Below are positions 42,977 to 53,368 of a stretch of 64,000 bases of DNA, in pieces. The DNA comes from Anaerosolibacter sp. GTDB taxonomy: Bacteria; Bacillota; Clostridia; Peptostreptococcales; Thermotaleaceae. Position numbers and translations under genes: made by a program. The DNA is taken from assembly GCF_029240175.1 (NCBI RefSeq), contig NZ_JARBTM010000009.1, positions 41,556 through 105,555 of the forward strand. Reading direction: 5' to 3'. The notes beneath the pieces were generated by a model. That model worked only from the letters and a program-made list of their open reading frames with translations, did not search any database and was not told the DNA's origin. The first letter of the stretch is position 1, and every line of letters starts with the position of its first letter.

Positions 42977-43297
42977 CAATAATTAATTGAATATTTAAAA
43001 AGTAAAGACGGAGAGAAAAATGCGGTTTTTGCCTACAGAGAGCTGACGGGTGGTGTGAGTCAGTGGAAAGAACGTATACAATACTCACTCCTGAACTGCC
43101 AAGATGAAATGTATATTTCAAAGTAATTAAGGCCGGTACCTCACAGTCACCGTTATATGACTAAGGTTAAAAGGATTCATATATCCTTCGACCTGATGAG
43201 GCAGTCTATGAAAATAGGCTGTGAAAAAGGGTGGTAACACGGGAAATTCTCTCGTCCCTAGGGTATAGTTGTATATCTTAGTGACGGGAGTTTTTTA
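42977..43297 (+). ncRNA. T-box leader, leucine type, of leuA
   Basis: It shows AGAGAGCTGACGGGTGG, the specifier region ATACTCACTCCTGAAC, the T-box AGGGTGGTAACACG (43228-43241) and a terminator, CTCTCGTCCCTA / TAGTGACGGGAG, with TTTTTT. The triplet is CUC (43084-43086), so tRNA-Leu is the likely ligand. Confidence 0.95.
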
Positions 43298-43418
43298 TTT
43301 ACAAAAAAAAGAGCATCTGCGGCAATAGGTTTTTGAAAAGTAATAATACAATATACAAGATACATCTGAAAAGAAAGATGAAAAAAATGTTATGAAAATA
43401 AAGGAGAGGTGACCGATT

Positions 43419-44933
43419 ATGGGTAAATTGATTAAAATATTTGATACGACATTGCGAGATGGAGAACAATCCCCAGGTTGCAGTATGAACCTACACGAAA
43501 AAGTTCAGATGGCAAAGCAGTTAGAAAGCTTGAAGGTAGATGTAATTGAGGCAGGGTTTGCCATTGCATCTCCTGGAGATTTTGCATCGGTAAAAGAGAT
43601 TGCAAAGAACATTAGGCATTGTTCCGTTGCCAGTTTAGCTAGGACATTACCAAAGGATATTACCTGTGCCTGGGAAGCCATACAATATGCATCACATCCA
43701 AGAATCCATACCTTTATTGCCACATCAGACATTCACATGAGGCATAAGCTGAAGCTAAAGCCGGAGGAAGTTGTTGAAAGTGCAGTCAGCGCAGTAAAGC
43801 TTGCAAAACAGTATTGTTCCGATATCGAATTTTCAGCTGAAGATGCAACGAGAAGCAATCCTGCATTTCTATATAAAATCATAAAAGCAGTTATTGACGT
43901 AGGGGCAACGGTCATAAATATCCCGGACACGGTAGGCTATAGTACACCAGATGAAATATACCATTTAATCCGTGGTATCTCAGAGAATGTACCCAATATT
44001 CATAAGGCAGAGATTTCTGTACATTGCCATAATGATCTAGGTATGGCTGTCGCAAATTCCCTTGCAGCGGTAAAAGGGGGCGCAACCCAAATTGAATGCA
44101 CCATTAACGGTATTGGGGAGAGAGCAGGCAATGCAGCATTAGAGGAAATCGTCATGGGTATTCATACCAGAAAGGACATTTATAGTCTTGATTGTAATAT
44201 AGAGACCAAACAGATTTTAAGAACAAGTAAATTACTCAGTACGATTACAGGTATACAAGTGCAGCCCAATAAGGCCATAGTAGGAGCCAATGCCTTTGCC
44301 CATGAATCTGGTATCCATCAGCATGGTGTTATGGAGGAAAGAAGTACTTATGAAATTATGTCTCCGGAATCCATTGGATTATCACAAAATAAGATGGTTT
44401 TGGGAAAACATTCCGGCCGACATGCATTTCATGAGAAGTTGAAGATGTTGGGTTTTGAGGTATCAAAAGAGGAGCTAGACAAAGCATTTCTACAATTTAA
44501 GGAATTGGCAGATAAGAAGAAAGAAGTGGATAATCGTGATATTGAGGCTATTATGACAAAAGACTTTGTTGAGGCAAAGAAGATTTATACATTAAAGAAC
44601 TTTGTAATCAACAGCGGAAATATGATGACGGCTACGGCTACAGTGAAGTTAAGTCATCACGGGAAGGAAAGTGAAAAAGTGGCAACCGGTGATGGTCCGG
44701 TGGATGCAGCATTCCGTGCCATTGAGAAAATCATTGGGAGAAAAATCATCCTACAGGATTATTCCCTTCATGCAGTAACAGAGGGAAAGGATGCCCAAGG
44801 CGAAGCAATCGTAAAGATACGTGGAGACCATCGTATTTATACAGGCAGGGGATTGAGCACAGATGTTATTGAAGCCAGTATACATGGCTATATAGATGCA
44901 CTAAATAAGATGCTAGATGATTCTGAGATTTGA
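43419..44933 (+). CDS. leuA: 2-isopropylmalate synthase
   Basis: A 504-residue enzyme that joins 2-oxoisovalerate and acetyl-CoA, the first step special to leucine. The barrel starts with [17 protein letters not shown]; the metal motif is [24 protein letters not shown] follows. The C-terminal LeuA-dimer domain (about 375-504) carries leucine feedback. The start follows AAAGGAGAGG. It stands alone behind a Leu T-box; the next Leu enzymes (leuCDB) are in the Ile-controlled operon 20 kb away. Confidence 0.97.
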   Translation: MGKLIKIFDTTLRDGEQSPGCSMNLHEKVQMAKQLESLKVDVIEAGFAIASPGDFASVKEIAKNIRHCSVASLARTLPKDITCAWEAIQYASHPRIHTFIATSDIHMRHKLKLKPEEVVESAVSAVKLAKQYCSDIEFSAEDATRSNPAFLYKIIKAVIDVGATVINIPDTVGYSTPDEIYHLIRGISENVPNIHKAEISVHCHNDLGMAVANSLAAVKGGATQIECTINGIGERAGNAALEEIVMGIHTRKDIYSLDCNIETKQILRTSKLLSTITGIQVQPNKAIVGANAFAHESGIHQHGVMEERSTYEIMSPESIGLSQNKMVLGKHSGRHAFHEKLKMLGFEVSKEELDKAFLQFKELADKKKEVDNRDIEAIMTKDFVEAKKIYTLKNFVINSGNMMTATATVKLSHHGKESEKVATGDGPVDAAFRAIEKIIGRKIILQDYSLHAVTEGKDAQGEAIVKIRGDHRIYTGRGLSTDVIEASIHGYIDALNKMLDDSEI

Positions 44934-45012
44934 CTAGCCGGTTCTATCTTAACGAGAAATAGATGGTTATGAAGGTTTTTATAATGAAAAGATAAAGCAT
45001 GATTAGGATAGA

Positions 45013-45052
45013 AAAAACAAGGATTATAAATGAAAGGAATCCTTGTTTTTTT
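45013..45052 (+). terminator. Terminator of leuA
   Basis: AAAAACAAGGATT / AATCCTTGTTTTT with T tail. Confidence 0.85.
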
Positions 45053-45131
45053 ATGTAGGGAAAATAAGTTTATCTTTATTTTTTCAGTGAGGATGCTATT
45101 TACTTAAGCCTAAAACTATGTAATAATATAA

Positions 45132-45138
45132 TGTCGAA
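45132..45138 (+). promoter_or_regulatory. Perfect Spo0A box upstream of the DUF1846 gene
   Basis: TGTCGAA, 83 bp before the start codon. Binding is inferred. Confidence 0.3.
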
Positions 45139-45220
45139 AAGTAATTCTTCATACAAGAATGTTAGATAAATATTAGTAAACACTACCTAAATAACCATTT
45201 TATATGATAAGGAGAAAAAT

Positions 45221-46729
45221 ATGAGAATAGGATTCGATCATAAAAAATATTTAGAAGAGCAATCGAAGTATATTTTAGAAAGAGTGAATGATTACGATAA
45301 GCTATATCTAGAATTTGGGGGGAAACTGTTATTTGATCTCCATGCAAAAAGAGTGCTGCCAGGATTCGATGAAAATGCAAAAATAAAGCTGTTACATAAG
45401 CTGAAAGAAAAAGTTGAAGTAATCATTTGTATATATGCAGGGGATATTGAAAGAAATAAAATAAGAGGGGATTTTGGTATCACTTATGATATTGATACCC
45501 TGAGACTGATTGATGACTTGCGGTCATATGAGCTGGACGTAAACAGTGTTGTAATTACTAGATATGATGGACAGCCAGCAACCACTGTATTTATCAATAA
45601 GCTTGAACGTAGAGGTATAAAGGTGTATACCCATCGTGCTACAAAAGGCTATCCTACCGATGTAGATACCATTGTAAGCGACGAAGGCTACGGTAAGAAT
45701 CCATATATTGAAACAACGAAGCCAATCGTGGTTGTCACAGCGCCAGGACCAGGAAGTGGAAAATTAGCAACATGTCTTAGCCAACTATACCATGAATATA
45801 AACAAGGCCGGGTAGCGGGTTATTCAAAATTTGAGACTTTCCCAGTATGGAATGTTCCTTTGAAGCATCCATTAAATATCGCCTATGAAGCCGCAACCGT
45901 AGATTTAAAGGATGTAAATATGATTGATTCATTCCATTTTGATGCCTATGATAAGATTGCCGTAAATTATAATCGTGACATAGAAACATTTCCAGTTCTT
46001 CGGCGGATTATTGAAAAGATCACTGGGGAAGAAGCGGTATACAAATCACCTACAGATATGGGTGTAAATCGTGTTGGATATGGGATCACCGATGATGAGG
46101 TGATCAAAGAAGCCTCAAAGCAAGAAATCATCAGAAGATATTTTAAAACTGGCTGTGAATATAAAAAAGGTCATGTGGATAAGGAAACTTTTGAAAGATC
46201 GAAATTGATTATGGAAGAGCTTAACCTAAAACAAGAGGATCGAAAGGTAGTTGTGCCCGCTAGAGAACGTTCAGCTGAATTAAGAGAAAGGTCTAGTGAA
46301 GGGGAGATATGCCCTGTTGTCGCCATGGAACTAAATGATGGGACGATTCTAACAGGAAAAAATTCAAGTATTATGGATGCACCAGCAGCAGTAATTTTAA
46401 ATGCAGTAAAACATTATGCCAATATATCTGATGAAATCCATTTGATTTCTCCTTTGATTTTAGAACCGATCATCAACTTGAAATCGAAAACTTTGGGTAG
46501 TAACAATGCAGCCCTTGACTGTGAAGAAATATTAATCGCCCTTAGCATATGTGCAGTTACAAATCCAACAGCCCAGGTAGCTATGGAAAAATTAACGATG
46601 CTAAAGGGATGTCAGGCCCACTCAACAACAATTCTAAGCATGAATGATGAACAGACCTTTAGAAAACTAGGCATTGATGTAACGAGTGATCCAGAGTACT
46701 CTTCTGAGAGTTTATACTATAACAGTTAA
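45221..46729 (+). CDS. DUF1846 family protein
   Basis: A 502-residue protein of a family common in Firmicutes. The pattern [22 protein letters not shown] at the start, [23 protein letters not shown] in the middle (a P-loop-like GPGSGK, about residue 174) and the Asn-rich C-terminal third are characteristic. The function is not established. The P-loop-like motif suggests that it binds a nucleotide. The start follows AAGGAG. It stands alone. Confidence 0.88.
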   Translation: MRIGFDHKKYLEEQSKYILERVNDYDKLYLEFGGKLLFDLHAKRVLPGFDENAKIKLLHKLKEKVEVIICIYAGDIERNKIRGDFGITYDIDTLRLIDDLRSYELDVNSVVITRYDGQPATTVFINKLERRGIKVYTHRATKGYPTDVDTIVSDEGYGKNPYIETTKPIVVVTAPGPGSGKLATCLSQLYHEYKQGRVAGYSKFETFPVWNVPLKHPLNIAYEAATVDLKDVNMIDSFHFDAYDKIAVNYNRDIETFPVLRRIIEKITGEEAVYKSPTDMGVNRVGYGITDDEVIKEASKQEIIRRYFKTGCEYKKGHVDKETFERSKLIMEELNLKQEDRKVVVPARERSAELRERSSEGEICPVVAMELNDGTILTGKNSSIMDAPAAVILNAVKHYANISDEIHLISPLILEPIINLKSKTLGSNNAALDCEEILIALSICAVTNPTAQVAMEKLTMLKGCQAHSTTILSMNDEQTFRKLGIDVTSDPEYSSESLYYNS

Positions 46730-46804
46730 ATATCCATTATAGTGCAGTGGCATTTTGAAAAATAAGATAATATTTATAATGAAATATGAGATATGAATTA
46801 CTTT

Positions 46805-46853
46805 AGAAATATGGAGTGTTTGTTCCTTTAGGCAAATACTCCATATTTCTTTA
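46805..46853 (+). terminator. Terminator of the DUF1846 gene
   Basis: AGAAATATGGAGT / ACTCCATATTTCT with TTTAT after it. Confidence 0.8.
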
Positions 46854-47007
46854 TGCTAGATGCACTATGGCAGATCCAAATAAGTTATATAAAGGTATAA
46901 TGTCAGAGCAGGCAATGAAAGGAGAAAATGATCGAAGGAGATTATAAAAAAAGATAGAAAGTATAATAATCAAAATTAAATATATTTATAGATACGGAGG
47001 CTGTAAA

Positions 47008-48180
47008 ATGGATATGAAACAGAAAGCAATGGAGATGCACAGAGCGTGGAAAGGTAAAATTGAGGTTGTTAGCACTGCGCCCCTAGGAAGCAAGCAGGAT
47101 CTGTCAATTGCTTATACACCAGGAGTAGCAGAGCCATGTCTTGCCATAGAAAAGAATAAAGATTTGGCGTATGATTTAACAAGAAAGTGGAACTTGGTGG
47201 CTGTAGTTACGGACGGAACTGCGGTTCTAGGCCTTGGAGATATAGGCCCTGAGGCAGCTATGCCTGTGATGGAAGGCAAATGCATACTGTTTAAAAACTT
47301 TGGAGATGTGGATGCCTTTCCTATTTGTTTAGGAACTAAGGATACAGAAAAAATCATTGAAACTGTGAAGCTTATTGCGCCAACCTTTGGGGGGATCAAT
47401 CTAGAGGATATCGGTGCACCTCGATGCTTTGAAATAGAAGAAAGATTAAAGAAAGAATTAGATATTCCAGTGTTCCATGATGACCAGCATGGAACTGCCA
47501 TCGTTGTAATCGCGGGTGTAATCAATGCCCTACGATTGGTGAATAAGAATACAAAAGACGTTACAGTAGTTGTAAATGGTGCAGGGGCAGCAGGAACTGC
47601 CATCACAAAAATGTTGATTAGTCTGGGCGTAAAGGATATTCTGTTGTGTGATCGTCAAGGAATTCTATATCCTGGCTCGCCATATAATGATGCGTCGAAA
47701 GAAGAAATGGCGAAGATTACGAATGCACAAAGAAAACAAGGAACTTTGATTGATGCTATGGAAGGTGCTGATGTATTTATCGGTGTATCTGCTGCCAATG
47801 TAGTTACAGAGGAAATGGTTTCAAAAATGGGAAAAGATGCCATCGTATTTGCAATGGCAAATCCGGTTCCTGAAATCATGCCTGATTTGGCAAAAAAAGC
47901 AGGTGCAAGAGTAGTAGGAACAGGTAGATCTGATTTCCCTAATCAGATAAACAATGTACTAGCTTTCCCAGGTGTATTTAGAGGCGCGTTAGATGTACGG
48001 GCAAAGGAAATCAACGAAGAAATGAAGTTAGCTGCTGCCAATGCTATTGCGGAGTTAATTGGTGAAGAAGAATTAAATGAAGAATATATTATACCCGATG
48101 CCTTTGACATGAGGGTAGCAGAAAAGATCGCAAAGGCAGTGGCACAAGCTGCCATAGATACCAAGGTGAGCCGGTTATAG
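47008..48180 (+). CDS. NAD-dependent malic enzyme
   Basis: A 390-residue enzyme that decarboxylates malate to pyruvate. It has the malic N-terminal domain with SIAYTPGVAEPC, VVTDGTAVLGLGDIGPEAAMPVMEGK and the metal site FHDDQHGTA, and the NAD site VNGAGAAGTA (about 190). The length is that of the short bacterial form without a phosphotransacetylase domain. The start follows ACGGAGGC. It is 39 bp before the LarA gene, so the two are one operon. Confidence 0.95.
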   Translation: MDMKQKAMEMHRAWKGKIEVVSTAPLGSKQDLSIAYTPGVAEPCLAIEKNKDLAYDLTRKWNLVAVVTDGTAVLGLGDIGPEAAMPVMEGKCILFKNFGDVDAFPICLGTKDTEKIIETVKLIAPTFGGINLEDIGAPRCFEIEERLKKELDIPVFHDDQHGTAIVVIAGVINALRLVNKNTKDVTVVVNGAGAAGTAITKMLISLGVKDILLCDRQGILYPGSPYNDASKEEMAKITNAQRKQGTLIDAMEGADVFIGVSAANVVTEEMVSKMGKDAIVFAMANPVPEIMPDLAKKAGARVVGTGRSDFPNQINNVLAFPGVFRGALDVRAKEINEEMKLAAANAIAELIGEEELNEEYIIPDAFDMRVAEKIAKAVAQAAIDTKVSRL

Positions 48181-48219
48181 TGTTTATTACAAAATTACCT
48201 ATAAAAGGAAGGAAGAAGC

Positions 48220-49473
48220 ATGGAATTTGCATTGGGATTTGGAAAACAAAGTGTAAAGTTTCTTATAGATCAGAAGAATCTGATGGGTCTCTTAGAGGCC
48301 AATAAAGTAACAGTAGACAGTATGGGTGCCGATGAAGTGAAAAGGGCATTACATGAGCCTATAGGGTTACCGAGATTAAAGGATATCGTAAAGAAGGGAG
48401 AAAAGATCGTCATCGTCACCAGCGATATCACAAGACCTATGCCTAGCAAGACTGCGCTTCCAATATTGTTGGAGGAACTCTATGAAGCCAATATCCCTAA
48501 TGAAGATATAACCATTGTTTTTGCTTTGGGAAGTCATAGAAAGCATTCTGAGGAAGAAAAAAGGTATCTAGTTGGAGATGATATCTATGAAAAAATAGAA
48601 TGTATCGATTCCGATGTGGATGATTGTATCCACATAGGGATAACATCTGCTGGAACACCAGTAGATATATTTAAACCTGTGGCAGAAGCTGAGCGAAGAA
48701 TTTGTCTGGGAAATATCGAATACCATTATTTCGCTGGCTACAGCGGGGGTGCAAAAGCAATTATGCCTGGGGTATCGACAAGAGAAGCCATACAGGCAAA
48801 CCATAGTATGATGGTTAGAAAAGATGCGAAGGCAGGAACCTTGGATGAAAACTCACTTCGAAGAGATATCGATGAAGTTGCCAAAAAGTTATCCATTGAT
48901 TTCATTTTGAATGTGGTGCTGGATGAAAAGAAAAATATTATAAAAGCGGTAGCAGGCCATCATATAGAGGCTCACCGGGAAGGATGTAAGTTTTTAGACC
49001 GGCTATATAAAATAGAGATAGATCATCCTGCAGATATTGTGATTGTTTCACCTAGAGGGTTTCCTAAGGACATCAATGTATATCAGGCACAAAAGGCCTT
49101 AGACAATGCCCAGCATGCCGTAAGAGATGGTGGGATCATCATATTGGCGGCATCTTGCAAGGAAGGCTTGGGAGAGCATACCTTTGAAAGATGGATGACA
49201 ACATCAAAATCACCTGATGAAATGATTGTCAATATTCAGAAGAAGTTTGAATTAGGAGGACATAAAGCTGCTGCAATAGCCATGGTTCATCAAAGAGCAA
49301 AGATATTCCTCATATCAGACCTTGAGGATGTTTTCGTAAAAAAGATTTTTCTTGAACCACAGAAGAACATAGAGGAAGCCTTACAAAACGCCTATAGTAT
49401 TTTAGGGGAGGATGCTAAAGTGATAGTTATGCCCTATGGGGGTTCTACCCTGCCAGTTGTAAAGAACAGCTAA
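48220..49473 (+). CDS. larA: LarA-family nickel-dependent lactate (2-hydroxyacid) racemase
   Basis: A 417-residue protein. The family motifs are SDITRPMPS, ALGSHRKHSEEE, EYHYFAGYSGGAKAIMPGVS (the Lys binds the nickel-pincer cofactor) and the His of QANHSMM. LarA exchanges the two forms of lactate; other family members act on malate or longer hydroxyacids. Pairing with malic enzyme may mean malate is the substrate, since malic enzyme uses only the L form; this is inference. The cofactor genes larB, larC and larE are not in the window. The start follows AAAGGAAGG. Confidence 0.87.
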   Translation: MEFALGFGKQSVKFLIDQKNLMGLLEANKVTVDSMGADEVKRALHEPIGLPRLKDIVKKGEKIVIVTSDITRPMPSKTALPILLEELYEANIPNEDITIVFALGSHRKHSEEEKRYLVGDDIYEKIECIDSDVDDCIHIGITSAGTPVDIFKPVAEAERRICLGNIEYHYFAGYSGGAKAIMPGVSTREAIQANHSMMVRKDAKAGTLDENSLRRDIDEVAKKLSIDFILNVVLDEKKNIIKAVAGHHIEAHREGCKFLDRLYKIEIDHPADIVIVSPRGFPKDINVYQAQKALDNAQHAVRDGGIIILAASCKEGLGEHTFERWMTTSKSPDEMIVNIQKKFELGGHKAAAIAMVHQRAKIFLISDLEDVFVKKIFLEPQKNIEEALQNAYSILGEDAKVIVMPYGGSTLPVVKNS

Positions 49474-49491
49474 TATAAATAACTTTAAGGA

Positions 49492-49536
49492 AAGAAGGCT
49501 AAACTAAGATTTGCTATAGTGTAGCCTTCTTTTTTA
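49492..49536 (+). terminator. Terminator of the malic enzyme-larA operon
   Basis: AAGAAGGCTA / TAGCCTTCTT, followed by TTTTATTT. Confidence 0.8.
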
Positions 49537-49645
49537 TTTCATTTCATGCTGTTTTAGTTTTCAAGCTTGTACTAGTGGTATAATTTAACATGTAAGAAAT
49601 TCTTAGGATGCAATCATCGTGATCAAATATGCAGAGGTGAACCGA

Positions 49646-51385
49646 ATGATAACAGCAAAAAAGTATGTAAAGAAATATTGGAAGCATTTCTGCATAAGTG
49701 TTGTTTTCTTAACCATTGAAGCGATTTGCGATTTGATTCAGCCCACAATCATGTCAAAGATCATAGATGTAGGGGTCGCCAATAGGGATATGGATTACGT
49801 ATTGAAAATGGCCATGGTAATGCTTGGTATTTCAGGGATCGGGGCAATAGGTGCCATATGGCGTAATATTATCTCGAGCAATGTCTCACAAAGATTTGGA
49901 AGTGAACTAAGATTAGACCTTTTTACGAAAATCCAATACTTCTCTTTTGGAAAAATCAATGATTTTGATACTGCTTCTTTGATTATGAGGCTGACCAATG
50001 ATGTACAACAAGTACAGGGGTTCGTCCATCGGATGATGAGAATTTTTGTAAAGGCACCGTTACTAAGCATAGGAAGCTTCATCATGGCTTTTTTACTGGA
50101 TCCAGGAATGACACGAATACTGCTGTTGGTGGTTACTATCGTAGGGGGATTGATATACTTCAATATGAAAATTGGATATCCATATTTTAGGAAAGTACAG
50201 AAAGCCTTTGACCGTGTCAATGGAATATTCCGAGAATATTTAGCAGGCATCCGTGTGGTAAAGGCATTTCATCGATTTGATTACGAGGGCGAGCGATTTG
50301 AAGCTGTAAATCAAGAGCTAACTTCCATATCAGCCAATGCAATGGGTAGGATAGCTATATTCTCCCCAGCCATAACTTTAACCGTGAATTTAGGCATCGT
50401 TGCAGTGATTTGGTTTGGTGGATTGAGGGTGAGTCAAGGACGTATAGAAGTAGGAAAGATCATTGCCTTTATTAATTATATGACCCAAATATTGCACTCT
50501 CTCATGATGATATCCATGGTATTCAATGGATTTGTTCGGGCAAGGGCATCCTATGAAAGAATTGATGAGGTGCTTCAACTGGATAATGAAGTTCTTGTAC
50601 CTAAAGATTGCAAGGTTACATTAGTGGAAGAGGGACGAGTGGACTTTGATGATGTATATTTTTCATATGAAGGTAGTCTAAGAGATCCTATACTAAAAGC
50701 CATATCATTTACATGTAGTTCAAGGGAAACCATAGGAATCATAGGATCGACTGGATCTGGAAAAAGCAGTCTTATTCATCTTATACCGCGGTTTTATGAT
50801 ATTTTAAAAGGTGTTATCAAGGTAAATGGTGTTGATGTTAGAAAAATAGACCCGAAGCTATTGCGGAGAATGATTGGAATTGTTCCCCAAAAGACCATAT
50901 TGTTCACAGGTACAATTCAAGAGAATATAAAATGGGGTAAAGAAAATGCCAGTAGTGATGAGGTGATAGAGGCGGCTTCTCTGGCTCAAGCCCATGAATT
51001 TATCACATCTTTTCCAGCTGGTTATGATACTATGTTGGGACAGGGAGGGGTAAATCTATCTGGAGGCCAAAAACAACGAATTGCCATTGCGCGGGCTCTC
51101 ATTAAAAAGCCCAAAATATTGATTTTGGATGACAGTACCAGTGCTGTAGATGTGGCAACTGAGGAAAAGATTAGGGAAGGCTTAAAGGAATATGCTCAAG
51201 CACTGACTACTTTCATTGTTGCTCAACGGATCACTTCGATCATAGGTGCAGATAAGATTATTGTATTAGATCATGGTAGTATCGTAGGTATAGGAAACCA
51301 TGAAGAACTTATGAAATACTGCGCAATTTATCAGGATATATTTTATTCTCAGATCGGAAGGGAGGGAATGGAATATGAAAAATAG
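49646..51385 (+). CDS. ABC exporter half-transporter, subunit 1
   Basis: A 579-residue protein with a six-helix membrane domain (about 15-310) and an ATPase domain (about 330-579). Walker A is GSTGSGKSS and the signature is NLSGGQKQR. Walker B is ILILDDSTSAVD, where the catalytic Glu is Asp, as in the weak site of heterodimeric exporters (BmrC/YheI type). The start is the ATG after AGAGGTG; an earlier GTG (49619) has no site. It overlaps the next gene by 11 bases. The substrate is unknown, and drugs or peptides are typical. Confidence 0.92.
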   Translation: MITAKKYVKKYWKHFCISVVFLTIEAICDLIQPTIMSKIIDVGVANRDMDYVLKMAMVMLGISGIGAIGAIWRNIISSNVSQRFGSELRLDLFTKIQYFSFGKINDFDTASLIMRLTNDVQQVQGFVHRMMRIFVKAPLLSIGSFIMAFLLDPGMTRILLLVVTIVGGLIYFNMKIGYPYFRKVQKAFDRVNGIFREYLAGIRVVKAFHRFDYEGERFEAVNQELTSISANAMGRIAIFSPAITLTVNLGIVAVIWFGGLRVSQGRIEVGKIIAFINYMTQILHSLMMISMVFNGFVRARASYERIDEVLQLDNEVLVPKDCKVTLVEEGRVDFDDVYFSYEGSLRDPILKAISFTCSSRETIGIIGSTGSGKSSLIHLIPRFYDILKGVIKVNGVDVRKIDPKLLRRMIGIVPQKTILFTGTIQENIKWGKENASSDEVIEAASLAQAHEFITSFPAGYDTMLGQGGVNLSGGQKQRIAIARALIKKPKILILDDSTSAVDVATEEKIREGLKEYAQALTTFIVAQRITSIIGADKIIVLDHGSIVGIGNHEELMKYCAIYQDIFYSQIGREGMEYEK

Positions 51386-53270
51386 GACTGAAGGTGATAA
51401 GAGCCGTGAATACAATGATAAAGTAAGCTTGAATTATAACATACAAAAGGATGCGAGTAAAAATTATATTGGTTATCATAGGATTGGCAAAGGTCATCGA
51501 GGGGGCCCTATTGAGAGAGCGAAAAACTTTAAGGGAACCATAAAGAGGTTATGGCATTATTTTGAAGGTGAACGGAATTACATCATAGGGCTATCGTTCT
51601 TAATCATCTCAAGTGCTGTTTTAGGGTTGACAGTACCTTACCTTATAGGTAGAGCTATTGATGAAATGACTCATAAAGAAGGAATAGAAACGGGTAGTTT
51701 ACTTGCAATGATTGTGCTGATACTCTTTTTTGTATACATGCTAGATGCCATTATTAGCTTTTTTCAGGGTTGGATTATGGCGGGAGTATCTCAGCGTATC
51801 GTTAAACAGCTGCGTAGTTCATTATTTCAGAAACTTCAAAAACTGCCTATATCTTTTTTTGACCTCCATACCCACGGAGAAATTATGAGTAGATTGGTAA
51901 ATGATATTGAGAATGTAAGTAGTACCATTTCCCAATCAACTATACATTTGCTCGCAAGTCTATTCATAATAAGTGGATCCCTTTACATGATGATATGGTT
52001 AAGCCCTCTACTCACGCTGGCGAGTATTGTAACCATTCCCTTAGTTTTTATTGTATCCCGCTTCACAGCGAGAAAGACAAGGGTGTTTTTTAAAGAACAG
52101 CAGCAAAACCTAGGTAGATTAAATGGACATATTGAGGAAGCCATATCAGGCATCTTTGTTGTGAAAGCATTTCATCATGAAGTAAAGGTTATAAATGAGT
52201 TTTCTGAAATAAACCATCAGTTATGTAAAGTTGGGATCAAAGCGCAAATATGGGCAGGATTTATTATGCCTTTGCTAAATGTGATTAATAATATCGGATT
52301 TTCTTTGGTTGCAGGTGTGGGGGGCGTTTTGGCTGTTAGAGAAATGATAACCATTGGTGTAATTGCTAGTTTTTTAAGTTACTCCAGGCAGTTTGTAAGA
52401 CCATTGAATGAGGTATCAAGTATTTACAATACATTACAATCTGCTATAGCTGGGGCAGAAAGAGTATTTGAGGTCCTTGATGTAGAGGAAGAACCGAAAG
52501 ATAGGGCAGATGCAAAGGTTTTAGAGAATCCAAAGGGACATGTGATTTTTCGTGATGTGACCTTTGGCTATCAGCAGGATATACCGATTATTCGAGGAAT
52601 AAATTTTGAAGTTTCTCCGGGAAGCACTGTTGCCCTTGTAGGTCCTACAGGAGCAGGTAAGACTACAATCATAAGTCTGCTCACTAGATTTTATGATGTA
52701 AGTAGTGGAAGCATTTCTATCGATGGTGTTGATATAAGAGCGTATACTCGGAAAAGTCTAGGTAACTGTTTTGGTGTAGTGCTGCAAGATACCTACTTAT
52801 TTACGGGTACGATTCGAGATAACATTAGATATGGACGGTTGGATGCATCGGACGAAGAAGTAGAATCAGCAGCCAGACTGGCCAACGCGGATGTATTTAT
52901 TCGACGAATGCCTAAGGGATATGAGACCAAAATTACAGAAAATGCTGGAAACCTTAGTCAAGGCCAAAAACAACTTTTGGCGATTGCACGAGCAATACTG
53001 GCCAATCCATCCATACTTATACTAGATGAGGCAACCAGCAACGTGGATACCCGCACAGAATTGCATATACAAGAGGCACTCCTTAAACTGTTAAAGTCAC
53101 GGACTAGTTTTATCATTGCCCATCGGCTGAGCACCATACGAAATGCAGACATGATCATGGTAATCGATAAGGGCCAGATTGTGGAACAAGGAGACCATGA
53201 TGAACTTTTGCAAAAAAGGGGATTATATTATCGGTTATATTTTAATCAGTTCAAAAATATCAGCATATAA
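51375..53270 (+). CDS. ABC exporter half-transporter, subunit 2
   Basis: A 631-residue partner of the gene before. An N-terminal extension of about 55 polar residues precedes the six-helix membrane domain (about 65-360). The ATPase has Walker A GPTGAGKTT, Walker B ILILDEATSNVD with the catalytic Glu, and a changed signature, NLSQGQKQL. So the good ATP site pairs this Walker set with the LSGGQ of subunit 1, and the weak site pairs the reverse. The start follows GGAGGG inside the first gene, a sign of translational coupling. Confidence 0.92.
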   Translation: MKNRTEGDKSREYNDKVSLNYNIQKDASKNYIGYHRIGKGHRGGPIERAKNFKGTIKRLWHYFEGERNYIIGLSFLIISSAVLGLTVPYLIGRAIDEMTHKEGIETGSLLAMIVLILFFVYMLDAIISFFQGWIMAGVSQRIVKQLRSSLFQKLQKLPISFFDLHTHGEIMSRLVNDIENVSSTISQSTIHLLASLFIISGSLYMMIWLSPLLTLASIVTIPLVFIVSRFTARKTRVFFKEQQQNLGRLNGHIEEAISGIFVVKAFHHEVKVINEFSEINHQLCKVGIKAQIWAGFIMPLLNVINNIGFSLVAGVGGVLAVREMITIGVIASFLSYSRQFVRPLNEVSSIYNTLQSAIAGAERVFEVLDVEEEPKDRADAKVLENPKGHVIFRDVTFGYQQDIPIIRGINFEVSPGSTVALVGPTGAGKTTIISLLTRFYDVSSGSISIDGVDIRAYTRKSLGNCFGVVLQDTYLFTGTIRDNIRYGRLDASDEEVESAARLANADVFIRRMPKGYETKITENAGNLSQGQKQLLAIARAILANPSILILDEATSNVDTRTELHIQEALLKLLKSRTSFIIAHRLSTIRNADMIMVIDKGQIVEQGDHDELLQKRGLYYRLYFNQFKNISI

Positions 53271-53314
53271 CCGATCTTAAACTATTAAATCTTAGGTAAG
53301 AATAAGAAACAGAA

Positions 53315-53358
53315 AAAAGATGTTATAATCAATGGAATCTTGTAGAACATCTTTTGTC
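53315..53358. terminator. Terminator between convergent genes
   Basis: AAAAGATGTT / AACATCTTTT with a T tail (TTTTGTC) on the plus strand and a T run on the minus strand. Confidence 0.7.
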
Positions 53359-53368
53359 TATTATGAGA

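Noticed and set aside
47112..47606. A 164-residue minus-strand frame inside the malic enzyme gene
   Set aside because: It is antisense to conserved domains and has no start signals.
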